A DNA stretch of 64,000 bases from Alentia gelatinosa (lineage: Eukaryota; Annelida; Polychaeta; Phyllodocida; Polynoidae), in assembly GCA_950022655.1 (NCBI GenBank), contig OX465584.1:58810335-58874334 (forward strand), given 5' to 3'. The translations under genes and the position numbers were made by a program. Numbering within the stretch: position 1 is the first letter of the stretch; the number at the start of each line of letters is the position of its first letter. Shown in pieces: positions 7,136 to 16,356 of this stretch. The notes under the pieces are model-generated. The model made no database searches. It was not told where the DNA came from and saw only the letters and a program-made list of their open reading frames with translations.

Positions 7136-9940
7136 ATGGGGATTCTGAAGTTGGGGCATGTGAATGCACGTAGTCTCTACCCCGCTCTTCCTCAAATACG
7201 GCTACTATTGCCAAGTTATGGCATATTAGGAGTAACTGAGACCTGGTTAAAACCAGCCATGACCAACGGAATGGTGCAATATGAGAAGAGTAAAATATTT
7301 AGGAGAGACAGGGAGGATAGAGTAGGGGGGGGGGTACTTTGTTATATTGGCGGTGAATATTACCCATACACGACTGAAGTTGAAAGGTACTGTACGATAA
7401 ACTCTGACATAGAGTGTTTATGTCTGAAAATCTCTAAACCAAATAATCGGGTGATGATCGTTACTATATGTTATAAACCACATCGAGGGAGCATGGACGA
7501 GTTTGTAAAGCATCTAGCGAACATATTGGAAGATGATGAACTATCGTCTGCTGAACACTGGCTGCTTGGAGATTTCAATACCAACTTGTATAACAGGAAT
7601 GATGCATCTGTTAGGAAACTCACTACACTAACTAAAGGAGCTGGACTGAAGCAGCTGGTAGACGGAGTAACGCGGCCTGCTAGCGGTTCGCTAATAGACC
7701 TCATATATACGAACTCAGATGCTGTACGGTCTGGTGGAGTAAGTGACACCCTTGTAAGTGATCACCTGGCAGTGTATGCCGAGCGAAAAAAAGACAGGAA
7801 CTGTAGAGAGAAAATTGAGTTTTCTGGAAGAAATTACAAATTTTACTCATACGATTCGTTAGCAATGTCCCTAACTAGTCTAGACTGGAAAGACTTGTGG
7901 TCGAGTACTGACCCGGGAGAGCAATGGGAAATTATTATGGATTGTGTAAAAAACTATCTCGATGAGGTATGTCCTGTTAGCAAAATGGTATTCAAACAAA
8001 AAAGAGACCCGTGGGTAACAGGTGATATGTTGTCTAAAATTCACAACCGAGCGCAACATATTAGACAGTTTAAGAAGACTAGGAACATACAGGAACTGAA
8101 TGCAGCACGTAAGTTAAACCAGGAAATAAGATCGGGATTAGCTTTGGCTAAAAACGAATATTGTAAAGAAGCTATTGAACAGTCACGTAGTAAACCTAGA
8201 GATTTTTGGCGTCTTATTAATGAATTGACCGAAGGTAAGAAAGGTGCGACAGACTGTAAACTCCGGGATTCAGAGACAGGAGATTATGTACCCTCCAATA
8301 AGACAGCAAGTTATATCAACGATTACTTCTGTGGGATTGGCAGTGAGTTATTTGAAGAGTGTGATTTAGACAAACATATGGACCTAATGGAAAATCTAGG
8401 TAAGTATAGTAGAAACGGAGATAGGCAAAACTGGAAGGTAGAAAAAGCTGACCTGTTAAAATTAATTAGGAACATATCGATTTATAAATCGTCTGGTATC
8501 GAGGATGTATCTAGTAGGGTTGTCAGGGATGCTCTAATTATATTACTGGATGAGTTTAGATTTATAATACAGACCTCACTTAGCAAAGGGGATGTCCCAG
8601 ATATGTGGAAAAGGGGGGTCGTAATTCCTATTCCAAAGGGAGGAGATACCACGAGTATTACCAATTGGAGGCCTATCACGCTTATTCCTATTCCTGCGAA
8701 AATAATAGAGAAGGTTGTGCACTCGTATCTTTATACTTGGCTAACGGAACGTAATTTCTTAGTTGACACTCAATACGGCTTTAGGCCAGGATATGGCACT
8801 GAGGACGCAATATTCAGTCTTGTTCACGATCTATATCTGGCCAGAGATGAGGCCAAAGTCACTGCGGCTTGCTTTTATGACATGCGGAAAGCTTTCGATT
8901 CGGTTCCGCATAGCCTTCTACTGGTAAAATTAGAAAGACTAGCATATGTGCCAGAGGATATCATGGCCTGGTTGGTCGATTACCTAGCTAACAGGAAACA
9001 GCAAAGTTATGTAAACGGGATTAAATCAGACGAGGCTTGCGTTGAAACTGGTGTCCCCCAGGGGTCAGTACTCGGCCCACTCTTGTTTAACGTTTTTATT
9101 AATGATGTTTGTGATATGTTGACAGACGTTAAGACTGTACAATACGCTGACGACTTAGTTGTTTTTGTTAGTGATATTAATCCTGAAAGTGCCCTGTCTA
9201 AGTTACAGACCGCAACGTCTAAGATTCAAGATTGGTGCGAGACAAATGGACTATGCTTGAATGCGAGTAAGACCAGGACCTGCTGGTTTACACCTAACTC
9301 TAGGAGGAGATACTTACCTGAACTAAAGATTGTGTGTGGGGAGGCAACACTAAAAGAGCATAAAGAATATCGATATCTTGGTGTAACCTTAGATTCAAAC
9401 TTGGACTTCGGTAATCATATCAAGCAAGTTTTAAAGTCAACCTATAACCGCATATATAGACTTAACAAGATTAGGAGATCGATTACTTTAGACATAGCTA
9501 GGCAAGTCTATTGTGCTTGTATTCGGCCTATCTTCGAATACGCGGGATTTGTCATGGGCGGGGCCCGGGAATACGACCTATCTGCCCTACAGAAGGCACA
9601 GAATAGAGGCCTAAGGGTAGTACAGGGATACTTCAGGAGAAGGCAGCCTATCAAAGAACTGCACGCAACGCTTAACGTTGAGTATCTCGAAAAACGTAGG
9701 AAAGTTAGACTAGCTCAGATTATGTACAAATTGTCGAAAAACGAGGGTCTTCTGGATCACCGGATTCGCAATACTAGATCTGCGGACAAGATTCGCTTTG
9801 TCATGCACTGTCATAAAACAGCCAAATATGCAAGGTCACCTATGTACAGGGGGGTCAAAATATGGGATAGTTTAGACACAGACGTGCAGACGCTCGACAC
9901 GGTGATTGCCTTTAAGCGTGCCGTTAGGAATGTATTCTAA
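7136..9940 (+). CDS. Non-LTR retrotransposon ORF2: APE endonuclease and reverse transcriptase
   Basis: The first in-frame ATG (7136) gives 934 aa with no stop. The N-terminal AP-like endonuclease (about residues 1-215) shows HVNARSL, VTETWL (catalytic Glu), LLGDFNTNL, a SLIDLIYTN segment and VSDHLAVY (catalytic SDH). The reverse transcriptase (about 480-720) shows WRPITL, GFRPGYGTEDAI, FYDMRKAFDSV (motif A), GVPQGSVLGPLLF (motif B) and QYADDLVVF (motif C, catalytic YADD). A C-terminal region with the Y-G-x-WDSL pattern near the end is typical of CR1/Jockey-group proteins. The enzyme would nick target DNA and prime reverse transcription from the nick. All key residues are present, so the protein may be functional. 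Confidence 0.92.
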   Translation: MGILKLGHVNARSLYPALPQIRLLLPSYGILGVTETWLKPAMTNGMVQYEKSKIFRRDREDRVGGGVLCYIGGEYYPYTTEVERYCTINSDIECLCLKISKPNNRVMIVTICYKPHRGSMDEFVKHLANILEDDELSSAEHWLLGDFNTNLYNRNDASVRKLTTLTKGAGLKQLVDGVTRPASGSLIDLIYTNSDAVRSGGVSDTLVSDHLAVYAERKKDRNCREKIEFSGRNYKFYSYDSLAMSLTSLDWKDLWSSTDPGEQWEIIMDCVKNYLDEVCPVSKMVFKQKRDPWVTGDMLSKIHNRAQHIRQFKKTRNIQELNAARKLNQEIRSGLALAKNEYCKEAIEQSRSKPRDFWRLINELTEGKKGATDCKLRDSETGDYVPSNKTASYINDYFCGIGSELFEECDLDKHMDLMENLGKYSRNGDRQNWKVEKADLLKLIRNISIYKSSGIEDVSSRVVRDALIILLDEFRFIIQTSLSKGDVPDMWKRGVVIPIPKGGDTTSITNWRPITLIPIPAKIIEKVVHSYLYTWLTERNFLVDTQYGFRPGYGTEDAIFSLVHDLYLARDEAKVTAACFYDMRKAFDSVPHSLLLVKLERLAYVPEDIMAWLVDYLANRKQQSYVNGIKSDEACVETGVPQGSVLGPLLFNVFINDVCDMLTDVKTVQYADDLVVFVSDINPESALSKLQTATSKIQDWCETNGLCLNASKTRTCWFTPNSRRRYLPELKIVCGEATLKEHKEYRYLGVTLDSNLDFGNHIKQVLKSTYNRIYRLNKIRRSITLDIARQVYCACIRPIFEYAGFVMGGAREYDLSALQKAQNRGLRVVQGYFRRRQPIKELHATLNVEYLEKRRKVRLAQIMYKLSKNEGLLDHRIRNTRSADKIRFVMHCHKTAKYARSPMYRGVKIWDSLDTDVQTLDTVIAFKRAVRNVF

Positions 9941-9979
9941 TGTCCTTAATCGTCAGTATGGCCAACTACTGATGCCATT

Positions 9980-10033
<54 letters not shown>

Positions 10034-10206
10034 GCTCGCACCAATTGATTTGTCGTTTTCCTGTATTGTTACCCTGTATGTACATAATGTTGCGCTGGAG
10101 GGCGCCCTGCGATATTCATTGTACAGAGAGTTACCTGCCTGTCAAATGGAAGAACTGGACTCGTCCAGAATTTGATAATAAACGAAATAAAAAAAAAAAA
10201 AAAAAA
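9941..10206 (+). other. Retroelement 3' UTR with T51 tract and A18 tail
   Basis: After the ORF2 stop there is a run of 51 T (9982-10032), about 150 bp of mixed sequence, an AATAAA-like signal just before 10181 and a run of 18 A (10189-10206). Polinton coding sequence resumes directly after. The T tract is separate from the A tail and lies inside the 3' UTR. Confidence 0.7.
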
Positions 10207-10739
10207 CAAGTGACTGAGTCAGCACCGGAAACTCACCATACACAACAACTACAAGGTAGTGGAATCGGATCTGATTCCGATACAGTTTCAGATACTGGTA
10301 CTGGTACAGGTACAGGTACAGGTACAGATACAGACACAGATACAGATACTGATATCGGTTACCCTACTCTTCCAGTAAATCCTAAAGAATACTTGAAATC
10401 ATACAGGAACAAAATAAAGAGTAAGAAAACTACAACCAATGATTCAAACCTTGTGAAGAGGGTACATTACGAGGACTCAGCAGATAGTCGAAATGAAGAA
10501 AGAGAGCAGAACTGGAAGAAATTGAAACTACATAAAAAAGTACATAGTGGAGAATTAAAAGGTATTCTTAAAAGAGAGAGTTTGAAGGATAAGATGAAAA
10601 ATAAGAAAAAAACAAAAAATAAGAAGAAGAAGAAGAAGAAGGAAAAGGAGGAGGAGGAGGAGGAGGAGGAGGAGAAGGAAAGGAACGCTTATACACTATC
10701 ATCTCCATTATCAAGATCACTTCCTGAAGGTTGGATTGG

Positions 10740-10746
<7 letters not shown>
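10207..10746 (+). pseudogene. Polinton repetitive charged protein, 5' part removed by insertion
   Basis: The frame is open from the retroelement A tail to a stop at 10746, 17 nt before the integrase ATG. Visible parts: a Ser/Asp region, a run of alternating Thr with Gly or Asp encoded by acaggt/acagat hexamers (10290-10350), PTLPVNPKEYLKSYRNK, a Lys-rich segment, then Lys and Glu runs encoded by AAG and GAG triplets, and SSPLSRSLPEGWIGI at the end. I do not recognise a domain. In Polintons a variable protein often precedes the integrase. The start lies upstream of the insertion and is not recovered, so it is called broken. Confidence 0.45.
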
Positions 10747-10763
<17 letters not shown>

Positions 10764-10770
<7 letters not shown>

Positions 10771-11987
10771 ATATGGAGAGTAAAAAACATAGTCTTCATA
10801 AATTAATTGAAGGGTTAAGTAGTGATTCAACAAAGTCCAATCCTGAAGTAGAAAAGGCTGTGAAAGAATCCTACTTAGACCCTTCAGAACCCGGGAGCTA
10901 TTCGGGTATACAGAAGGTTAGTGCTAGTGTGAAGAGGAAATTACCTCTATACTCAAAGAATGCTATAAGAAAAGGGACCGAAAGAGTACTATTATCTAAC
11001 CCAACATATGCATTACATGTACAGCCGAGAGAACATTTTATAAGATCTCGTGTAACTAGCGCTGGTATAAATTACATGTTTGATGCAGACCTTATGAATT
11101 TGTATCCGTTTGCTAGATATAACAGAGGATGTAAATATGTTTTACTAGTTATTGATATTTTTAGTAGGTATGCATTCACACAACCGGTGAAATCAAAACA
11201 TAACACCCACGTGGTACCGGCTATGGAATTGATTCTGAAGGAAAGACGGTGTAGGAAGATGAGAACTGATGCAGGAGGAGAGTTTATAAATGCTGAGATG
11301 AAAAAACTGTACTCTAAATATAAAGTTAAACATTTCATAGCCTACAATGATGGTAAGGCTTCATACGCTGAGAGATGTATAAGAACAATAAAGGGGAAGA
11401 TTACGAAATACATGATAGCTAACAACACATATAAATGGGTGGATGTGTTGGCTAAGATTACTCACTCTTATAATAACACTATACATTCAAGTATAGATGT
11501 GGAGCCATCTAACGTCAACCTCAAGAACGAGAATGAAATTTTCGTGAGACAGTACGAGACTTTGACGCGAAAGGAAATGAAGAAGGCTGCATTGAGATCG
11601 GAGGAATTACGTAGGAGAGTACATATTGATATCGGTGATTATGTACATTTAGCCAAGATAAAACCACCTTTTGCTAAAGATTACGACTTAAAATGGACTG
11701 GAGAAATATTTCAAGTGTACAGTTCAATAGTACGTGACGGTATTAGAGTGTATTTTGTTAGAGACTTGCAAGGTGAGGAAGTGAAGGGTACTTTTTATAT
11801 ACATCAGATTCGGAAGGCTCGTATAACAGAAGATGAACTTTATCAGTATGAAAAAGTTCTGAAAAGGAAAACAGTTCGCGGTAAGAGGTATTACTTTATT
11901 AAGTGGGCTCATTACCCTGACAAATTTAATGAATGGATTGATCATAAACTGTATAAGAAGTTGAGGAAACGTATCACAGTAAAATAA
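10764..11987 (+). CDS. Polinton retroviral-type integrase with C-terminal chromodomain
   Basis: About 407 aa from ATG 10764 (a second ATG lies 9 nt later). The catalytic core carries the D-D-E triad: Asp in FDADLMNL (about residue 107), Asp in RTDAGGEF (about 167) and Glu in YAERCIRTIK (about 201). A C-terminal chromodomain (about 360-405) shows YYFIKWAHYP and NEWID, as in many Polinton integrases. The enzyme inserts element DNA into the chromosome. The frame is intact. The start codon sits in a TAA/TAATAA microsatellite (about 10742-10763). The gene is followed closely by the minor capsid gene on the same strand. Confidence 0.93.
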
Positions 11988-12023
11988 CTAAATATTATGA
12001 TGACTGTATAAACTGATGTTACA

Positions 12024-12503
12024 ATGTTTATATACTTAAAGAGTTCAGACAGTTTATCATATTTTCCTGAGAATACTATTGTGAAATTTACAGTGAAACT
12101 ACCTCAGAGAGTAACACTGCAAGGATCGAATTGGGTGTGTGGTGTTCACGACTTGAGTATTTATGATTTAGAGGTAACGGAAGTGCGATCATTCTACATG
12201 ATATGTAATATTCTTGATTATACTTTAACAGGTTGTGGAAAAGCCCAGGTATTAACTAGACTGGCAAACCGAAGTGTTAAAAATAAGGGTTATAATGCTA
12301 GTTTCAAACCAGTGAGATATATGTATGTGAAAGTATCGGATTTTACAGATATTACTATTACACTTAAAGGTGATGAGTTGAATCAGTTAAAATTGAGTGA
12401 AATAACACATACAGAACCATCACAAAAGGCGAATCCTGTATTATACTGTACTCTACATCTAAAACAGTTACACAATGGAGAGGGAAAAGTATGCAATGCT
12501 TAA
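12024..12503 (+). CDS. Polinton minor capsid (penton-like) protein, short form
   Basis: 159 aa from ATG 12024. The N-terminus (MFIYLKSSDSLSYFPENTI, then a FTVKLP motif and VTLQGSNWVCGV) matches the conserved start of Polinton penton or minor capsid proteins (FPxNT, a TxxLPxxIxLxGxWxVG pattern). The later part (FKPVRYMYVKVSDF, ITITLKGDEL, LYCTLHLK) resembles the C-terminal beta strands of the same family. It is markedly shorter than the forms I recall, which are several hundred residues, so an internal deletion or a compact single jelly-roll is possible. It lies 36 nt after the integrase and overlaps the next gene by 29 nt. It would occupy capsid vertices beside the major capsid protein. Confidence 0.65.
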   Translation: MFIYLKSSDSLSYFPENTIVKFTVKLPQRVTLQGSNWVCGVHDLSIYDLEVTEVRSFYMICNILDYTLTGCGKAQVLTRLANRSVKNKGYNASFKPVRYMYVKVSDFTDITITLKGDELNQLKLSEITHTEPSQKANPVLYCTLHLKQLHNGEGKVCNA

Positions 12504-12981
12504 GGCTGACGATCTTACGAGAATATTTACGCTAAATACATTTAAGAATGTTTCGGATGAATCATGTACAGGTAGTCACATGCATCATCTTGTTAGATCA
12601 CGTAAGTTTGGTAATGGGAGAGACAGATTGTTAATTGTTAATTATGGTAATCAGAATAAACCAAAACCTTGTTCTACTTCTACCTGTGATTTCTCGACAC
12701 ACATAACTCAGGTCACGGAACAGGCAAAGTCCTCACTATCTGTGGAAGGTAAACATGAGGGAGCACTCAACAGTGAACTTAAGGGTATACCTGTGACGTC
12801 AGCAGAAGGTACACCCTTAAAGAGCGAGCACACCATACCACCTCCACCACCACTCCCGCAACGTGCCTCAACAGGTAAACGTAAACACACATGCTCACCT
12901 GATATTAAGCCGGGAGGTAAATCTTTCAAGAGGAGGAAAGCTAAAAGGAAACAACACGCCTTAAAGGATATACTCTCGTGA
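12475..12981 (+). CDS. Polinton hypothetical protein with basic C-terminus
   Basis: 168 aa; ATG 12475 overlaps the end of the minor capsid gene by 29 nt in another frame. No catalytic motif was recognised. The middle has PPPPPLPQ and the C-terminus is strongly basic (GKSFKRRKAKRKQ) ending KDILS, a composition seen in small Polinton proteins with nuclear-localisation or DNA-binding tails. The overlap, and the 3-nt gap to the next ORF, argue that it is a real gene in a compact block. A role as a DNA-associated virion protein is only inference. Confidence 0.5.
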   Translation: MEREKYAMLKADDLTRIFTLNTFKNVSDESCTGSHMHHLVRSRKFGNGRDRLLIVNYGNQNKPKPCSTSTCDFSTHITQVTEQAKSSLSVEGKHEGALNSELKGIPVTSAEGTPLKSEHTIPPPPPLPQRASTGKRKHTCSPDIKPGGKSFKRRKAKRKQHALKDILS

Positions 12982-12984
12982 AGT

Positions 12985-13908
12985 ATGGAACGTGACGGAT
13001 ACAGGGAAAATCTAAGATGTATATTCTTATTCGGTGTCAGGGAGTTCATAATCAATTTCTGTCTGGTTTTATTGAAACTGTGTAGAAAAATATCTGAGGT
13101 GATCATTACCAAAACTTCTAATCGAAGCGGCGGGTATAATATTTGTAACGATCAACAACAGACACCATATAAGACACATACAGAGGATGATGATGATGAT
13201 AATGATGGTATTTGCACTGATGACAATACTGATGATAACAATGATAATGAAGAAGGAGGTAAATACCATAGTCTGAAAAGTATACACTCAAGATTGATGC
13301 CTATACCCCTACCCCTTTCTCGAGTTACAACACCAGCAACGAGAATGCAGAGGGTGACCTCACTACCTGAAACACATTCTGGGTCATTATTAACGACAAC
13401 CAGGTTCTCTACACCAGTGTATTGTGAGGCAGTACCTGGATCACATCACAAGTTATCAGCACAAAACAGTAGAGTGAAAAAAATAAGAGGTAGAAAAGGA
13501 GGGGGAGAAGAAGAAGAAGAAGAAGAAGTAGAAGAAGAAGGAGGCGGAGGAGGAGGAAGAGAAGGAAAAGTAATATCATCTAAGGAAAAAGAAGAAGAAG
13601 AAGAAGAAGAAGAAGAAGACAGAGAGGGAAAAAGTGAATATTCTAACCTTTATAACCCCAGGGAAGTTTATGTGAAAGGTTCGGAACAGTGTACAAGTTA
13701 TAAATGTACTTTAAATAGTAATTGTTCACTTGACAGTTTTTCTCTGTATGTGAATTGTGGTAGTTCTGATAACATACCAAACAAAGGTGGTGAAGAAGAA
13801 GAAGAAGAAGAAGAAGAAGGAGAAGGCGAGGAAAAGGAAAAGGAAAAGGGAGAGAAGGAGAAGGAGAAGGAGGAGGAGGAGGAAATAAGAAGGAATAGAA
13901 AGGAGTAA
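12985..13908 (+). CDS. Polinton hypothetical protein with long acidic runs
   Basis: 307 aa from ATG 12985, 3 nt after the previous stop. The first 40 residues include a hydrophobic stretch (FIINFCLVLLKL), possibly a membrane or packing helix. Then come Asp/Asn-rich (GATGAT triplets, 13180-13250) and several Glu-rich runs encoded by GAA/GAG triplets (13505-13545, 13590-13620, 13790-13890). Blocks of ordinary sequence lie between the runs. The triplet microsatellites keep the frame, which suggests selection to keep it open, but part of the ORF could be a chance consequence of the purine repeats. No domain recognised. Confidence 0.4.
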   Translation: MERDGYRENLRCIFLFGVREFIINFCLVLLKLCRKISEVIITKTSNRSGGYNICNDQQQTPYKTHTEDDDDDNDGICTDDNTDDNNDNEEGGKYHSLKSIHSRLMPIPLPLSRVTTPATRMQRVTSLPETHSGSLLTTTRFSTPVYCEAVPGSHHKLSAQNSRVKKIRGRKGGGEEEEEEEVEEEGGGGGGREGKVISSKEKEEEEEEEEEDREGKSEYSNLYNPREVYVKGSEQCTSYKCTLNSNCSLDSFSLYVNCGSSDNIPNKGGEEEEEEEEEGEGEEKEKEKGEKEKEKEEEEEIRRNRKE

Positions 13909-13921
13909 TACTTTCACATTT

Positions 13922-13942
13922 AAAAAAAAAAAAAAAAAAAAA
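13922..13942 (+). promoter_or_regulatory. Poly(A) stretch abutting the major capsid ATG
   Basis: An uninterrupted run of 21 A directly precedes the ATG at 13943, so the untranslated leader, if transcription starts just upstream, would be a poly(A) leader. The ATPase and integrase genes also have simple repeats directly before their ATG. Confidence 0.4.
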
Positions 13943-15357
13943 ATGGCGTATCAAATATCAACCACTAATGAACGCAGCAGGTTGGGAATAGGAGAGAGTA
14001 TGAACCTATTTCAATTACCCGATGTCGATGTAGGGGTAGCAAAAGTACGGTATGTAGACTTTCAACCGAAGAATCAACTGAATAGAGACTTTGGTATGGA
14101 GTTTGTTATAACTAACTTAGGAAATCAATATATTGATTTAAGGAGGACATATTTGAAAATGAAGGTGAAGATTTCACAGGGAGACGGTAAAAACCTAACA
14201 TCCCCCGAACCTGTAACTAGGGAAATACCGAATGGTGATCCTGTAACATCCATTCCTGATTCCTCCAAAGTTGGACCTGTTAATAATTTCATGCATAGTC
14301 TATTCTCACAAATAGATGTTTATTTACAAAACAAACTTGTATCTTCTTCAAACGATTGTTATCCTTATGAAGCATACTTGAATACTCTACTAAATTTTGG
14401 TGAGGAGGCAAAGCGTACACATTTACTATCTCAACTGTTTTCGAAAGATATATCGCCTCTAGACGATACAGATGTTCATGGTACGAATACAGGATTTGTA
14501 GAGAGAAGCATGTACACACAAGAAAGTAGAGTTGTAGACCTCATGGGTCCATTATATATTGATGTATTTTCACTGAATAAGTACATACTTAATGGTTTAG
14601 AGGTTAAACTAAAGTTCTGGCCATCTAATACTGCGTTTCATTTAATGTCAGGAGCAGATTCTCCGAATTTTAAAACAGAACTTATAGAGGCTTCACTCTC
14701 AGTATGTATAGTAACACCTACTAGAGAAATGCTTATAAGCCATCAAGAAGTTATGGAGAAAAAAAAGTTTATGGCTACTTATCAGTACATGAGAACTGAT
14801 GTAAAGAAATATTCTATAGCTTCGGGATTACTTCAGTTCAGAGTGGATAATGTTTACCTAGGAAATGTCCCTACAAGACTTGTAATCGGAATGGTGTCAG
14901 AAGAAGCTGTTAATGGTAGTTATGAAAAAAATCCGTTTAATTTCAAGCATTACAATGTTCGTTATGTGAATGTTTCTGTTGATAATGAAAGTATCCCTCA
15001 GCAGCATATCAGCTTAAATTCCATGAAGGTAATGATGCTAATACACCGTTTAAATCAAACTATATTGATGCCTATCTATCTTTGAATGGTCGCGAGAGAA
15101 TAATGAACGAGATGAATAGTGGTATTTATATTTCTAGAAAAGATTTCTGTCAAGGGTATACACTATTCACTTATGATTTAGAACCTGAAGTGAAAAATGA
15201 AGATGATGGTATGACATGGCCTACATTCAAACGAGGAAATTTACGGGTTGAAATCAATTTTGATAAGAAATTACCAGAAACTGTATCTATTATACTGTAT
15301 GCTAAATTTCCTCATATATTGAAAGTAGATCACACTAGAGCTGTGTATATTGCATAG
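13943..15357 (+). pseudogene. Polinton major capsid protein (double jelly-roll), one frame break
   Basis: Two overlapping frames encode one major capsid protein of about 470 aa. The first, 13943-15085, contains the typical N-terminal region (VDFQPKNQL, then NQYIDLRRTYLKMKV), NNFMHSLFSQIDVYLQ with the SLF-IDVxLNxxLV-type pattern, YPYEAYLNTLLNFG and FMATYQYMRTDVKKYSI. From about 15005 coding similarity moves to another frame (DAYLSLNG, DFCQGYTLFTYDLEP, NLRVEINFDKKLP), which ends at TAG 15357. The frame change falls around 15000-15020 near a CAGCAG repeat and needs a single-base difference: mutation, sequencing error or, less likely, programmed shifting. Capsid proteins of this type form the shell of Polinton virions. 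Confidence 0.85.
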
Positions 15358-15641
15358 TTTGCAAGTATGAGATGTATATGTTATATGTTATATGTTATGT
15401 TATGTTATATTACAACCTAGAATATATATATATATTACATATTTATTATTATTGTTATCACCGTTACAACCTAGATATATATATTTACTACATATAATAA
15501 TATATAATAATACAAGTATATATGTTCTATAATTCTATATTTCTTACAATATATGATATATTCTATATTATAACTACATTAGTATCATCATCATCATATA
15601 AGTATAAATAATATAATATAATATAATATAATGAAACCTTT
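15358..15641. other. AT-rich convergent intergenic region
   Basis: Plus-strand capsid genes and minus-strand genes meet here. The sequence is almost pure A/T with short repeats (atgttat, ataatatataat, atataatataat). No gene seen; probably a shared 3' region for both transcription units. Confidence 0.6.
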
Positions 15642-16157
15642 TTACACCCATAATGGTTCCGGTTTGAAACCTGGAAGGATAACCTGACTCGCATACGAAA
15701 TATCAGGTCCTGAAGGTATACTACGGGGTGGATGTAGTGAGGAATTAGAGGGAACCCATAATGGTTCAGTACAATACCTTGAAAGGGTTGCTTGATCGAT
15801 GTACGAAATATCAGACTGTGCTTTTTTGATATTTTCTTGAAACAATAATGTATGGTTCATTTCAATAAGGTGATGAGGTGTAAAAGGTTTCATTAACATG
15901 ATCTTTACAATCTGGGGTACAATACAGAGTTTGGATATTAACAAATGAAGGAATTCAGCAAATAGTAATAAATTAAAACCCGGTGAAAAATATATACGGT
16001 GTGGAAAACCAAAAACTGGTTTTTTACTATGTGAATGCTGGTTATGTAGATGTAGGTTTTCTCTAAGTAGCCTATCATTTACAATAGTTACTTTAAGTGT
16101 TTCTCGGCTGTTTTTATACTGCATATTCCTGATGGTAATGTTGCGTCTGTGTCCCAC
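15642..16157 (-). CDS. Polinton hypothetical protein with internal C-terminal duplication
   Basis: 171 aa on the minus strand, downstream of the polymerase gene. The C-terminal third contains two copies of a 20-residue motif with the pattern DISY-x2-Q-x2-L ... EPLWV (about residues 116-135 and 152-171), separated by a Ser/Pro spacer. The copies differ at several residues while keeping the framework, which supports coding. A middle stretch is hydrophobic (FNLLLFAEFLHLLISKL). No family recognised. An adenovirus-like cysteine protease, normally expected in Polintons, is not recognisable here. Start choice is uncertain. Confidence 0.45.
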   Translation of the reverse strand: MGHRRNITIRNMQYKNSRETLKVTIVNDRLLRENLHLHNQHSHSKKPVFGFPHRIYFSPGFNLLLFAEFLHLLISKLCIVPQIVKIMLMKPFTPHHLIEMNHTLLFQENIKKAQSDISYIDQATLSRYCTEPLWVPSNSSLHPPRSIPSGPDISYASQVILPGFKPEPLWV

Positions 16158-16356
16158 TTTTAATATTTTCCTGTAGTAAGGAGAGAAGAAAAAAACATCC
16201 TATCACTCTAAGGTCACTCTCGTAGATTCTATCATAACATTGACAAGGTTCATCTCTATCAAATATGATAATAATATAATAATATACTATAAATATAATA
16301 AAATAGGAGAATAGGATAGAATAGAATAGAATAGAATAGAATAGAATAGTATCATA
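16158..16356. other. Intergenic with (AATAG)n repeat
   Basis: AT-rich gap between two minus-strand genes, containing a pentanucleotide array gaata/aatag (about 16312-16347). No gene seen. Confidence 0.6.

Larger units (their letters stand above)
5040..10206 (+). mobile_element. Non-LTR retrotransposon (CR1/L2/Jockey-like group) inserted in the Polinton
   Basis: This element of about 5.1 kb has an ORF1 region (NADAR-like fragment, then SGNH esterase), an intact ORF2 (APE endonuclease plus reverse transcriptase) and a 3' tail ending in 18 A residues at 10189-10206. Polinton coding sequence lies on both sides: ATPase before, integrase and capsid genes after. The 5' end appears truncated, since only the C-terminal half of the NADAR-like domain is present. 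I could not identify a clear target-site duplication. Intact ORF2 suggests a fairly recent insertion. No RNase H domain is visible after the RT, as usual in the CR1/Jockey group. The exact clade is not assigned and the 5' boundary is approximate. Confidence 0.8.

Noticed and set aside
13643..13954. Minus-strand Leu/Phe-rich ORFs opposite the acidic Polinton protein
   Set aside because: Antisense of GAA/GAG repeats; shadows of the plus-strand ORF.
15000..15025. Programmed frameshift in the capsid gene
   Set aside because: No clear heptanucleotide slippery site with a downstream pseudoknot; a one-base indel is simpler.
12475..16157. Adenovirus-like cysteine protease of the Polinton
   Set aside because: Expected in Polintons, but I found no His/Asp/Cys arrangement with the usual surrounding motifs in any intact frame; it may be in the gap or absent.
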